Shown here: positions 38,916 to 46,048 of the stretch, one piece after another | How the letters are laid out: every line of letters begins with the position of its first letter | Position numbering within the stretch: the first letter of the stretch is position 1 | DNA from: Brevundimonas sp. Leaf363 | GTDB taxonomy: Bacteria > Pseudomonadota > Alphaproteobacteria > Caulobacterales > Caulobacteraceae | DNA: 64,000 bases | Assembly (NCBI RefSeq): GCF_001424025.1 | Contig: NZ_LMPZ01000002.1 | Coordinates: 1,354,702 to 1,418,701 of the forward strand | Direction of reading: 5' to 3' | Position numbers and translations under genes: made by a program | Notes under the pieces: model-generated | Databases searched by the model: none | What the model saw: the letters and a program-made list of their open reading frames with translations, nothing else | What the model was told of the DNA's origin: nothing

Positions 38916-39128
38916 TCAATCACGCTCTGCGGACGCCCAAGCGAGCGCCAGGAGGCGGCAAGCCGACGCCAGCGGCGTGCGGCCGCGATCGGCGTCGATC
39001 GCCTTAAGAAGCCCCGCCTGACTAAGCCCCCGTTCGTCCGCGATGCGGTCCAGAACGGCCCAGAATTCCGGCTCCAGCGCCACCGAGGTGGCGTGGCCGG
39101 CGAGCGAGACGGAGCGCTTCTTCAGCAT
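38916..39128 (-). CDS. Ribbon-helix-helix (RHH_4) small protein
   Basis: This 70-residue protein beginning MLKKRSVSLAGHATSVALE matches the RHH_4 family, a probable ribbon-helix-helix DNA-binding fold common in alphaproteobacteria: EFWAVLDRIADERGLSQAGLLKAIDADRG, then SACRLLALAWA. The target is unknown. ATG 39128 is the family start; the open frame continues far upstream without resemblance. In other alphaproteobacteria it usually lies next to DUF4169, fumC and sspB. Here an EamA transporter separates it from DUF4169. Confidence 0.86.
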   Translation of the reverse strand: MLKKRSVSLAGHATSVALEPEFWAVLDRIADERGLSQAGLLKAIDADRGRTPLASACRLLALAWASAERD

Positions 39129-39198
39129 GGCTATCGGCTTGCCAGACGCAGCGACGCCGTTCAACGAAGACCGCCAGAGGATTTGATACGCCCCGACG

Positions 39199-40107
39199 AT
39201 GACCCGCCCATCCTTGCCGCTTCCGCCCATGGCCCTGAGCCTGATCGGCGTCGCCGTCTGCGCCCTGATCTGGGGCACGACCTGGTACGCCATCACCTGG
39301 CAATTGGGCGAGGTGGAGCCGACGGCGTCGATTGTCTGGCGTTTCGGTCTGGCCTCCCTGATCCTGTTTGGGGTCTGCCTGGCGACGCGACAGCGCATCC
39401 GCCTGAATCGCGCCCAGCATCTGGCGGCGGCGGGGCAGGGGCTGTTCGCCTTCGCCCTCAGCTACACCTTTGTCTACGCGGCCGAGGGGCTGATCACGTC
39501 CGGCATCGTCGCCGTCGCCTTCGCCAGCATGGCGCTGATGAACCTGACGCTGTTCCGGGTCGTGGAGAAGCACAAGGCGACGCGCTCCATCTGGGCGGGC
39601 GCCGCGCTAGGCGCCGCGGGCGTCGCGGTGCTGTCGGCTGGAGAACTGATCGGTGCGCGGCTGGGACCTGGCGGAGCTGTGGGCGTGGGGCTCGCAGTCG
39701 CCGCCGCCGCCGCGTCCACCATCGCCAACTACTTCGCCTACCGCGGCCAGAAGGCGGGTTCGGGGGTGGTCCCGGCCACGGCCTGGGCCATGACGTACGG
39801 GACTGGGCTGGTCGCGATCTTCGGCCTGGTCACAGGCGTCGACTGGTCGATCTCGCTGACCCCAGGCTACATCGTCTCGCTGCTTTATCTGTCGATCTTC
39901 GGCTCAGTGATCGCGTTCGTGATCTATTTCACGATCGCTCGCAGTCGGGGCTATACCCTGGCCAGCTATATCGGCGCCCTGACGCCGCTGATCGCGCTTC
40001 TGGTCTCGGCGGTCTTCGAAGGCGCGCGGTTCGGCTGGTCGGCCTTGGTCGGCATCGCGCTGGTCCTGATCGGCCAGGTGCTCGTCGTGCGAGCGCCGAA
40101 GGCCTAG
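39199..40107 (+). CDS. EamA/DMT-family transporter
   Basis: This 302-residue inner-membrane protein has ten predicted helices in two EamA repeats. The first begins ALSLIGVAVCALIWGTTWYAITWQLG and the second around FAYRGQKAG...ATAWAMTYGTGL. The family exports metabolites such as amino acids or purines; the substrate is not predictable from this sequence. It lies between and divergent from small minus-strand genes and may be an insertion into the fumC-associated block. Confidence 0.9.
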   Translation: MTRPSLPLPPMALSLIGVAVCALIWGTTWYAITWQLGEVEPTASIVWRFGLASLILFGVCLATRQRIRLNRAQHLAAAGQGLFAFALSYTFVYAAEGLITSGIVAVAFASMALMNLTLFRVVEKHKATRSIWAGAALGAAGVAVLSAGELIGARLGPGGAVGVGLAVAAAAASTIANYFAYRGQKAGSGVVPATAWAMTYGTGLVAIFGLVTGVDWSISLTPGYIVSLLYLSIFGSVIAFVIYFTIARSRGYTLASYIGALTPLIALLVSAVFEGARFGWSALVGIALVLIGQVLVVRAPKA

Positions 40108-40295
40108 CGCCGGAGCCAGCCGGAGCGCTTGGTCGTCTGTGCGGCTTCTCGGGCCGCTTCCGCCGCGTCCTTGCTGGGGTGCGCCGTGGCCTCCGCCATA
40201 AGGCGTCGCCGCTCCCGCTCGCCTTTCACCCGGCGCGCGACCAGCAGGGCAATCAGGCCGGGGCGGGCCCGGGGCGCGGCCGAGCTCATGCTCAA
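40104..40295 (-). CDS. Small basic hypothetical protein
   Basis: A 63-residue, highly charged protein (MSMSSAAPRARPGLIALLVARRV, then Arg/Glu/Ala-rich helix and a GWLRR end). Its ATG overlaps the stop of the DUF4169 gene by four bases (ATGA), which supports translation as the second gene of that unit. I recognise no family. Its stop overlaps the convergent EamA stop. It could be a chance frame. Confidence 0.45.
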   Translation of the reverse strand: MSMSSAAPRARPGLIALLVARRVKGERERRRLMAEATAHPSKDAAEAAREAAQTTKRSGWLRR

Positions 40296-40468
40296 TCCTC
40301 CAGCTCCGATCCGTCCAGAAGGCGCGACAGGCGCTGCCGTTCCTTTTCGGCGGCGTCCTTCTGCGCTCGCGTCCTGCCATGCGCGGCGCGATTGGCCTGG
40401 GCCTGCGCCTTGTCGGCGGCCTTGGCCCGAGCCTTTCGGACGGCGTTGAGATTGACGGTTTCGGCCAT
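40292..40468 (-). CDS. DUF4169 family protein
   Basis: This 58-residue protein beginning MAETVNLNAVRKARAKAAD matches DUF4169, a small family seen almost only in alphaproteobacteria, usually beside fumC, sspB and RHH_4. It is strongly basic and helical, with the signature KAQAQANRAAHGRTRAQK and a conserved R-L-L-D-G end. The open frame extends upstream to 40582, but ATG 40468 is the family start. Function unknown. Confidence 0.83.
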   Translation of the reverse strand: MAETVNLNAVRKARAKAADKAQAQANRAAHGRTRAQKDAAEKERQRLSRLLDGSELED

Positions 40469-40605
40469 GCCGGCAGTCTGGATGCTCCAGACCGGCGTTT
40501 CAACTCGGCGGTCCAGCATCATCACCGTTCGCAGAGCGTGCCTCGGCAACCGGCGCGCCGCCGCTGCGTTTTCACGGCTCAATCCATCCGACAGGAGAGA
40601 CCCGA

Positions 40606-40845
40606 ATGGTAGATGCCTCGCTCATCAAGGAACATCTGGAAGTCGTGGGTTCGGACGGCGGTCACGTCGGCCGCGTCGATCACGTCATGGGCGACCAGAT
40701 CGAACTAGCCAAGCTGGACCTCGCCGGCGGCTTCAAACACCACATGATCCCGGTCAGCTGGGTCGAGCGCGTGGACGACAAGCACGTCCACCTGAACCTG
40801 ACCGAAGACGACGCCAAGGCGCGCTGGACCGAAAAGCCGCACTGA
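40606..40845 (+). CDS. DUF2171 domain-containing protein
   Basis: This 79-residue protein (VDASLIKEHLEVVGSDGGHVG..., then FKHHMIPVSWVERVDDKHVHL) matches DUF2171, a small PRC-barrel-like cytoplasmic family with no defined role. GGAGAG lies about nine bases upstream of ATG 40606. A strong hairpin downstream (40923-40948) probably ends its transcript. It is divergent from the DUF4169 gene. Confidence 0.85.
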   Translation: MVDASLIKEHLEVVGSDGGHVGRVDHVMGDQIELAKLDLAGGFKHHMIPVSWVERVDDKHVHLNLTEDDAKARWTEKPH

Positions 40846-40922
40846 TCGATCAGCTTCAGCGAACCTGTTGAGGGTCGGAACCTTGGGCGGGATCGACGCT
40901 CGACCTTACCGCGAATTCACGA

Positions 40923-40955
40923 GGGCCCCGCTGGCGACGGCGGGGCCCGTTGTTA
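40923..40955 (+). terminator. Rho-independent terminator after the DUF2171 gene
   Basis: GGGCCCCGC (40923-40931) pairs with GCGGGGCCC (40940-40948), a perfect 9-bp stem with an 8-nt loop, followed by GTTGTTATGTT. It lies just before the yccF start. Confidence 0.7.
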
Positions 40956-40965
40956 TGTTGAGGCC

Positions 40966-41355
40966 ATGATCCGGCTTCTGCTCAACATCCTTTGGCTCAT
41001 CTTCGGTGGGTGGCTGTCCGGCCTTTTGTGGTTGCTGGGCGGGGCGATCCTCGCGCTGACCGTCGTCGGCCTGCCGTGGGCGTTCGCCGCCTGGCGGATC
41101 GCCAGCTATTCCTTCTGGCCGTTCGGGCGGGAGATCGTATGGCAGCAGGACGCCCATCCGGTGGCCGGTTGCCTGGGCGTGTTGCTGAACATCGTGTGGT
41201 TCGTGTTCGCCGGCTGGTACATCGCCCTGTCGCACCTGATCGTCGCCGTGGTGGAGTTCGTCTCCATCATCGGCATACCGTTCGCGCTGAAGGACCTGGA
41301 GCTGGCCAAGCTGGCCCTTGCACCGGTGGGGCGCACGATCCGCGACAAACCCTGA
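40966..41355 (+). CDS. yccF: YccF domain-containing inner-membrane protein
   Basis: This 129-residue protein has two YccF repeats, each with a hydrophobic pair: ILWLIFGGWLSGLLWLLGGAIL...IVGLPWAFAAWRI-type and LLNIVWFVFAGWYIALSHLIVA...GIPFALKDLELAKLALAP. About four membrane helices are expected. The function is unknown. Its stop lies 57 bp from the convergent fumC stop, with a perfect hairpin between. Confidence 0.88.
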   Translation: MIRLLLNILWLIFGGWLSGLLWLLGGAILALTVVGLPWAFAAWRIASYSFWPFGREIVWQQDAHPVAGCLGVLLNIVWFVFAGWYIALSHLIVAVVEFVSIIGIPFALKDLELAKLALAPVGRTIRDKP

Positions 41356-41362
41356 ATCGAAA

Positions 41363-41386
41363 CGGCGGCGGAATAAACCGCCGCCG
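41363..41386. terminator. Perfect hairpin between convergent yccF and fumC
   Basis: CGGCGGCGG and CCGCCGCCG form a perfect 9-bp stem with loop AATAAA. There is no clear T tract on either strand. Its location between two convergent stop codons suggests a shared terminator. Confidence 0.55.
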
Positions 41387-41412
41387 CAAGGCTCCGACCC
41401 CACGCGGCCATC

Positions 41413-42804
41413 TCAGCCCGGCGAGATCATTTTCTCAGGCCGCACATACTGGTCGAACTCTTCGTTCGTCAGATAGCCGCCGCCGACGGCTTCTTCGCGC
41501 AGGGTGGTGCCGTTCTTGTGGGCGGTCTTGGCGATCTTGGCGCAGGCGTCGTAGCCCAGCTTGCCGTTCAGGGCGGTGACCAGCATCAGGCTGTTCTCCA
41601 GCCCCTTCTGGATGTTGTCGCGGCGCGGCTCGATGCCGACTACGCAGTTGTCGGTGAAGCTGACGGCCGCATCGGCCATCAAGCGCACGGACTGCAGGAA
41701 GTTGTAGGCCATCACCGGATTGTAGACGTTCAGTTCGAAGTGGCCCTGCGACCCGGCGAAGGTCAGGGCGGCGTTGTTGCCGAAGATCTGCACGCAAACC
41801 TGGGTCATCGCCTCGCACTGGGTCGGATTGACCTTGCCCGGCATGATGGAGCTGCCCGGCTCGTTCTCCGGCAGCGACAGTTCGCCAAGACCCGCGCGGG
41901 GGCCGGAGCCGAGCAGGCGGATATCGTTGGCGATCTTGAACAGCGAGGCGGCGACCGTGTTGATCGCCCCGTGGCTCATCACCATGGCGTCGTGGGCGGC
42001 CAGGGCCTCGAACTTGTTCGGCGCCGTGGTGAAGCTGAGGCCCGTGATCTGGGCGATCTTCTCGGCCACGCCTTCGGCGAAACCGATGGGCGCGTTCAGG
42101 CCGGTGCCGACCGCGGTGCCGCCCTGTGCCAGCTGCATCAGGTCGGGCAGGGTGCTCTCGATCCGCTCGATGCCCTTGGTGATCTGCTGGACGTAGGCGC
42201 TGAACTCCTGGCCCAGCGTCAGGGGCGTGGCGTCCTGGGTGTGTGTTCGGCCGATCTTGATGATCGACTTCCAGGCCTCGGCCTTGTCGTTCAAGGCGTT
42301 GCGCAGCATCTGCAGCGCCGGCAACAGGCGGTGCGTCACCTCTTCAGCACAGGCCACGTGCATGGCCGTCGGATAGGTGTCATTCGACGACTGGCTCATG
42401 TTGACGTGATCGTTGGGGTGGACGGGCTTCTTGGAGCCCATCTCGCCGCCCAGCATCTGGATCGCCCGGTTCGAGATCACCTCGTTGGCGTTCATGTTCG
42501 ATTGAGTGCCCGACCCGGTTTGCCAGACCACCAGCGGGAAATGATCGTCCAGCTTGCCCTCGATCACCTCGTTCGCGGCGGCCACGACGGCGTTTCCGAT
42601 GGTCGGGTCCAGCTTGCCCAGCGCCATGTTCGTTTCGGCCGCCGCGCGCTTGACGATCCCCAGAGCCCGGACGATCGGCAGAGGCTGTTTCTCCCAGCCG
42701 ATCTTGAAGTTGCCCAAGGAGCGCTGCGCCTGCGCGCCCCAGTAGCGATCCGCCGCCACCTCGATCGGGCCGAATGTGTCGGTTTCGGTGCGGACGTCGG
42801 TCAT
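41413..42804 (-). CDS. fumC: Class II fumarate hydratase
   Basis: This 463-residue iron-independent fumarase interconverts fumarate and malate in the TCA cycle. The superfamily signature [16 protein letters not shown] (about 315-330) and the substrate-binding [13 protein letters not shown] are intact. The catalytic His/Ser region ([16 protein letters not shown] and SSIM) is present. ATG 42804 is the family start; the 22 codons upstream do not resemble fumarases. It is divergent from the RusA-like gene. Confidence 0.97.
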   Translation of the reverse strand: MTDVRTETDTFGPIEVAADRYWGAQAQRSLGNFKIGWEKQPLPIVRALGIVKRAAAETNMALGKLDPTIGNAVVAAANEVIEGKLDDHFPLVVWQTGSGTQSNMNANEVISNRAIQMLGGEMGSKKPVHPNDHVNMSQSSNDTYPTAMHVACAEEVTHRLLPALQMLRNALNDKAEAWKSIIKIGRTHTQDATPLTLGQEFSAYVQQITKGIERIESTLPDLMQLAQGGTAVGTGLNAPIGFAEGVAEKIAQITGLSFTTAPNKFEALAAHDAMVMSHGAINTVAASLFKIANDIRLLGSGPRAGLGELSLPENEPGSSIMPGKVNPTQCEAMTQVCVQIFGNNAALTFAGSQGHFELNVYNPVMAYNFLQSVRLMADAAVSFTDNCVVGIEPRRDNIQKGLENSLMLVTALNGKLGYDACAKIAKTAHKNGTTLREEAVGGGYLTNEEFDQYVRPEKMISPG

Positions 42805-42884
42805 GGGCAAATCTCGTCGGGCGTGGCGAAGCGATGTGCGGGCGTGTAGCACGCAGGAATGACGCGGCAAGGCGACCGACTGCG

Positions 42885-43238
42885 ATGACGGCCGGCTGGA
42901 TCGGAACCGGAAAGGTCCGCGCGCGTGAGAGCGGTGAAACGGTGGAGATCACCATCGACGGCCTGACGACCCAGGCGAAGTACTACAAGCCCTTGGTCTA
43001 TGAGTTCATGCGCAAGGAGTGGAGCTCGCGCCCCTCCTACGGCGACTACGTCGTCGAGATCGTTATGGAACATGTCGGCGAGCCGCCCTGGATGGACCTC
43101 GACAACCTGGCCAAGGCGCTGCTGGACGCCATCAAGGGCTATCTGTTTCACGACGACAGCCAGGTTGCGCGCCTGCTGGTCGAGCGGCGCGAGGGCGAGC
43201 GAGAGCGGATCACGATCCGCAGCTATCCGCGCCGCTGA
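42885..43238 (+). CDS. RusA-like Holliday junction endonuclease
   Basis: This 117-residue protein contains the RusA catalytic signature: [11 protein letters not shown], then [10 protein letters not shown], giving the aspartates and lysine known to act in Escherichia coli RusA. RusA resolves four-way junctions and is usually phage-derived. There are no phage genes nearby, so this is a domesticated or stand-alone copy. ATG 42885 is the most likely start; the RBS is weak. The stop abuts the sspB stop directly (43238/43239, convergent). Confidence 0.8.
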   Translation: MTAGWIGTGKVRARESGETVEITIDGLTTQAKYYKPLVYEFMRKEWSSRPSYGDYVVEIVMEHVGEPPWMDLDNLAKALLDAIKGYLFHDDSQVARLLVERREGERERITIRSYPRR

Positions 43239-43715
43239 CTACTTCTTTCGGAACTGGTCCAGCGAGACGACCTTCGGGCCGTCCGAGACCAGAGGCGGCG
43301 GCGTCTCTTCAGGCTCGGGTTCGGCCGCGATCTCCGGGACCAATTCCGGCGGCTCGAACTGCAGCAGGAACTGGACGCTGGGATCGTAGAAGCGGACCAC
43401 CGCCTTGTAGGGCACGGTCAGGATCTTGGGCACGCCGCCGAAGCGCAGCTTGACCGAAAACAGGTCATGCTCGACCGCCAGGTCGTCGAACTGATGCTGC
43501 AGCACCACCGTCATCTCGTCGGGGTACTTGGCAAGAATGTCCGGCGGCAGGCTGACGCCCACGCCGCGGGTCTTGAAGGTGATGTAGAAATGGTGCGCGC
43601 CGGGCAGGCCGCGTTCTGACGCCGCGCGTTCCAGCGCTGCACGCACGACGCCGCGCAGGGCGTCCTGCGCCAACCGCTCGTACTGCATTTCGTCGGTCGA
43701 GGCCTGGTCCGCCAT
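43239..43715 (-). CDS. sspB: SspB, ClpXP adaptor for ssrA-tagged proteins
   Basis: This 158-residue protein matches alphaproteobacterial SspB: a substrate-binding fold (ALRGVVRAALERAA, HHFYITFKTRGVGVSLP, PDEMTVVLQHQFDDL, FSVKLRFGGVPKILTVPY), an acidic Pro/Glu linker (about 125-145), and the C-terminal ClpX-binding XB motif (V-V-S-L-D-Q-F-R-K-K). It tethers ssrA-tagged substrates to ClpXP. It lies directly downstream of the tmRNA gene on the same strand, so tag and adaptor are neighbours. Confidence 0.94.
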   Translation of the reverse strand: MADQASTDEMQYERLAQDALRGVVRAALERAASERGLPGAHHFYITFKTRGVGVSLPPDILAKYPDEMTVVLQHQFDDLAVEHDLFSVKLRFGGVPKILTVPYKAVVRFYDPSVQFLLQFEPPELVPEIAAEPEPEETPPPLVSDGPKVVSLDQFRKK

Positions 43716-43774
43716 CGCTCACCTTGTGACTTGGCGGTGACTGATAGCCAAGCCGGCCGCGGGACGAAAGAGCC

Positions 43775-43819
43775 AATAAAATGAAGGAAGCGCCGGGATT
43801 CTGTTGGCAGGCTCCCGGC
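43775..43819 (-). terminator. Intrinsic terminator of the tmRNA gene
   Basis: On the minus strand GCCGGGA (43819-43813) pairs with TCCCGGC (43798-43792), followed by GCTTCCTTCATTTTATT. The stem may also be part of the mature coding piece. It separates ssrA from sspB. Confidence 0.7.
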
Positions 43820-44115
43820 AGGCCCCGCCCCAGGAACTGATCCCTGAGGACTTAAGTGTTCGAAATCAACCGAACCGCATTACGCGGCGAGGCGGACTTC
43901 TCCAGCGAAGTTATCGTTCGCAGTTAGATAAAGGCCCGATACGGTGGGCCAGGACGAGCGAAAGCAATCCCCTTTACACGTCCGTCGATGCTAGTCGGCC
44001 CCATAAGCCTCCGCCGATAACGCGGGGAGAAATGGTGGAGCCGCCGGGAATCGCACCCGGGTCCGGTCCGCTTATTATGAGCGCATTTATCGCCATAGTC
44101 CGGGCGAACCCGAAC
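43792..44115 (-). ncRNA. ssrA: tmRNA (transfer-messenger RNA), two-piece circularly permuted form
   Basis: tmRNA rescues stalled ribosomes and adds a degradation tag. The acceptor piece comes first: T-arm CCGGG-TGCGATT-CCCGG, then CGGCTCCACCA ending at 44033. The coding piece begins at 44002 with GGGGCCG, which pairs with CGGCTCC to rebuild a 7-bp acceptor stem including the G3-U70 alanine identity pair. The tag frame runs from 43921 to the TAA at 43880-43882 and reads ANDNFAGEVRLAA; with the charged alanine the tag is AANDNFAGEVRLAA. The order acceptor, spacer, coding is the permuted alphaproteobacterial arrangement. Exact mature ends are approximate. Confidence 0.9.
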
Positions 44116-44121
44116 AGGACC

Positions 44122-44150
44122 AATATAGGGGCAATCTCGGCTTAGTCCAA
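44122..44150 (-). promoter_or_regulatory. Promoter of the tmRNA gene
   Basis: On the minus strand TTGGAC (44150-44145), a 17-bp spacer and TATATT (44127-44122) form a near-consensus vegetative promoter. It places transcription start near 44115, at the expected 5' edge of the tmRNA acceptor piece. Confidence 0.75.
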
Positions 44151-44156
44151 CCCGCC

Positions 44157-45059
44157 CTACGGAGCATTTGCGCGCAGCCAGACCAGATGAGCGCCGTAGT
44201 CCACGGCGAAATCGCGCCCGGCCAACCAGTCCATGCCAATGATCGCCAAAGGTGCATTGGCTGCACCGAGGCGATCGAACACCGGCAGGGCGCCGACCTT
44301 CACTGTCCTGCCTTCGAAGGTCCATGTACCGATCCGGGCGTCGCCGACGGCGCCCGCAACGACGGGCAACTCGCGGCCATCGAGGCCATAGATCGATCCA
44401 GCCGCCGCGGTCCGACCCGAAGCCGCTGTCAAGCCGAGCAGATCGGCGAACACAGGGTTCAGCGTCGTATGCTGCGCGCCCGTGTCCAACAGGCCCCATC
44501 CGTCCACGCCGTCGATCCGTAGCGGCAGCATGATCTTCCAGGGCTGTATCCACTGCGCTGGAATCGAACTCCAGCGCTCGCCGGCGGGTGGCGCACCGCT
44601 GGTTTCGATCGCAACGCAGCGATCTTTCGATCGCCAAACGGCTAGGGACGTGCCGAAGATGTCCACGCCCGCCAGGCCAGCGACCGCGTGGCTGTCGAAT
44701 GCGGGCGCCGGGATGGACGGCACCGTCAGGGCGGACACGGTCTGCGGGCCGATGCTGAAGGTCTCCACACGATACAGGCGCACATCCAATGGGCCGCCCA
44801 TGCCCTGGGCCTGCTCGGTCTGAGCGTCACGCGGAAGGCGCAGCTGGTCGATGTGTGGCTGGTCCAGGGTCGAGCCGCTGGATGCGGTATCGAGCACGAA
44901 GTCGAAGGGCCCTTCGCCATTGACGCTCGCCTTCACGATGGGACTGCCGCCGTCGCCGGCCTCGATCACGATGCAGTTGGAGGCAGAGGCAGAGCCCGGA
45001 TAGGCGAGGGTCAGGGCCACCAAGATCGCCGCAATCATCGTCATACGTTCCCCGGTCAT
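44157..45059 (-). CDS. Exported retropepsin-like aspartic protease
   Basis: This 300-residue protein has a signal peptide (MIAAILVALTLAYPGSASAS) and two aspartyl protease repeats: FDFVLDTASSGSTL (DTA, near residue 57) and GWGLLDTGAQHTTL (DTG, near 193), each followed by a hydrophobic-glycine strand such as LAGVDIFG and IIGMDWLAG. This is the layout of a single-chain bacterial aspartic protease with two half-sites; the first is DTA rather than DTG. The substrate is unknown, with a periplasmic location expected. It is 50 bp from the end of miaA on the same strand. Start alternatives are residues 1 or 6 (MTMIAA). Confidence 0.85.
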   Translation of the reverse strand: MTGERMTMIAAILVALTLAYPGSASASNCIVIEAGDGGSPIVKASVNGEGPFDFVLDTASSGSTLDQPHIDQLRLPRDAQTEQAQGMGGPLDVRLYRVETFSIGPQTVSALTVPSIPAPAFDSHAVAGLAGVDIFGTSLAVWRSKDRCVAIETSGAPPAGERWSSIPAQWIQPWKIMLPLRIDGVDGWGLLDTGAQHTTLNPVFADLLGLTAASGRTAAAGSIYGLDGRELPVVAGAVGDARIGTWTFEGRTVKVGALPVFDRLGAANAPLAIIGMDWLAGRDFAVDYGAHLVWLRANAP

Positions 45060-45109
45060 CAGCCGGCACGAAGGACACGCGGCGGACGCGGCGGCAACTT
45101 AAGGATTGG

Positions 45110-46003
45110 TCATGGGGCTGTGACTGACGGCGCAGCGACGCGCGGCCAGTCAGGCGTCTGGTTCCTGAACCAGGTCAGCTGTCGTTTGGCGTAGTTGCGG
45201 GTGGCCTGTTGGGTCGCGGCGACGGCGGCCTCCAGGCTCATCTTGCCGGTCAGATGGGCGGCGAAGTCGCGAACGCCGACCGCCTTCATGGCAGGCAGCT
45301 CGGGATCAAGTCGGCGCTTCATCAGCGCGCGGACCTCCTCCAGCGCACCGGCCGCGACCATCCAGGTCACGCGACGGTCGCAGTTGGCGTAAAGGGCGGC
45401 GCGATCCGGTTCGATGACCCAGGCTTGGTGCTCGCCAGGCTGCAGGATGGGCCGGGTGCTTGCGTGCCAGTCGGAGAGGGAGCGGCCGGTCGTTTTCGCC
45501 ACGGCCCACGCGCGACCGAGACGCTGCTGGTCGCCGGCCTCGATGGACTGGGCCGACACGGGGTCGACCTCGGCCAGGCGGCGGCGGAACTCGACCTCGC
45601 CGATGAGGTCGAACATCTCGCTAGCCAGTTCGCGCTCGCGCACTGGCACCTCGGGAATGTCGGCCAGGCCGCGCGTCAGGGCGGTGAAATAGAGGCCCGT
45701 GCCGCCGACCAGAACCGCAGGGCGGCCCTCGTCGCGCAGGTCAGCCAGCAAAGGCTCCAACGCCCGCGCCCAGCGGCCGACCGACCAGGGATCGGCGGCG
45801 TCGGCGACGCCGTAGAGCCGGTGCTCGGCCAGGGCCTCGTCGTCTGGCGACGGTCGGGCGCTGAGCACGTTCAGATCGGCGTAGAGTTGCTGGCTGTCGG
45901 CGTTGATGATCACCGCGCCCGTCTCGCGCGCCAGCTTCAACGCATGGGCGGATTTGCCCGAGGCGGTGGGGCCGGCGATGAGGGTGATGGCGGGTTCAGT
46001 CAA
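45110..46003 (-). CDS. miaA: tRNA dimethylallyltransferase
   Basis: This 297-residue enzyme adds dimethylallyl to A37 of tRNAs reading UNN codons. P-loop GPTASGKS is near residue 12; ADSQQLYADLNVLSARPS, VGGTGLYFTALTRGL and the tRNA-binding TQQATRNYAKRQLTWFRNQ are intact. The best start is TTG 46003, since no ATG or GTG precedes the conserved TEPAITLIAGPT without running into the divergent mrp gene 45 bp away. The open frame upstream to 46873 is antisense to mrp and was discarded. Confidence 0.92.
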   Translation of the reverse strand: MTEPAITLIAGPTASGKSAHALKLARETGAVIINADSQQLYADLNVLSARPSPDDEALAEHRLYGVADAADPWSVGRWARALEPLLADLRDEGRPAVLVGGTGLYFTALTRGLADIPEVPVRERELASEMFDLIGEVEFRRRLAEVDPVSAQSIEAGDQQRLGRAWAVAKTTGRSLSDWHASTRPILQPGEHQAWVIEPDRAALYANCDRRVTWMVAAGALEEVRALMKRRLDPELPAMKAVGVRDFAAHLTGKMSLEAAVAATQQATRNYAKRQLTWFRNQTPDWPRVAAPSVTAP

Positions 46004-46048
46004 ATCAAGCTCGCGGCGGGCGTCGCGCGGCGATAGAACGCCCGGCCC

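Noticed and set aside
41518..42849. 443-codon open frame opposite fumC
   Set aside because: fumC is unmistakable on the minus strand; the plus frame has no recognisable domain.
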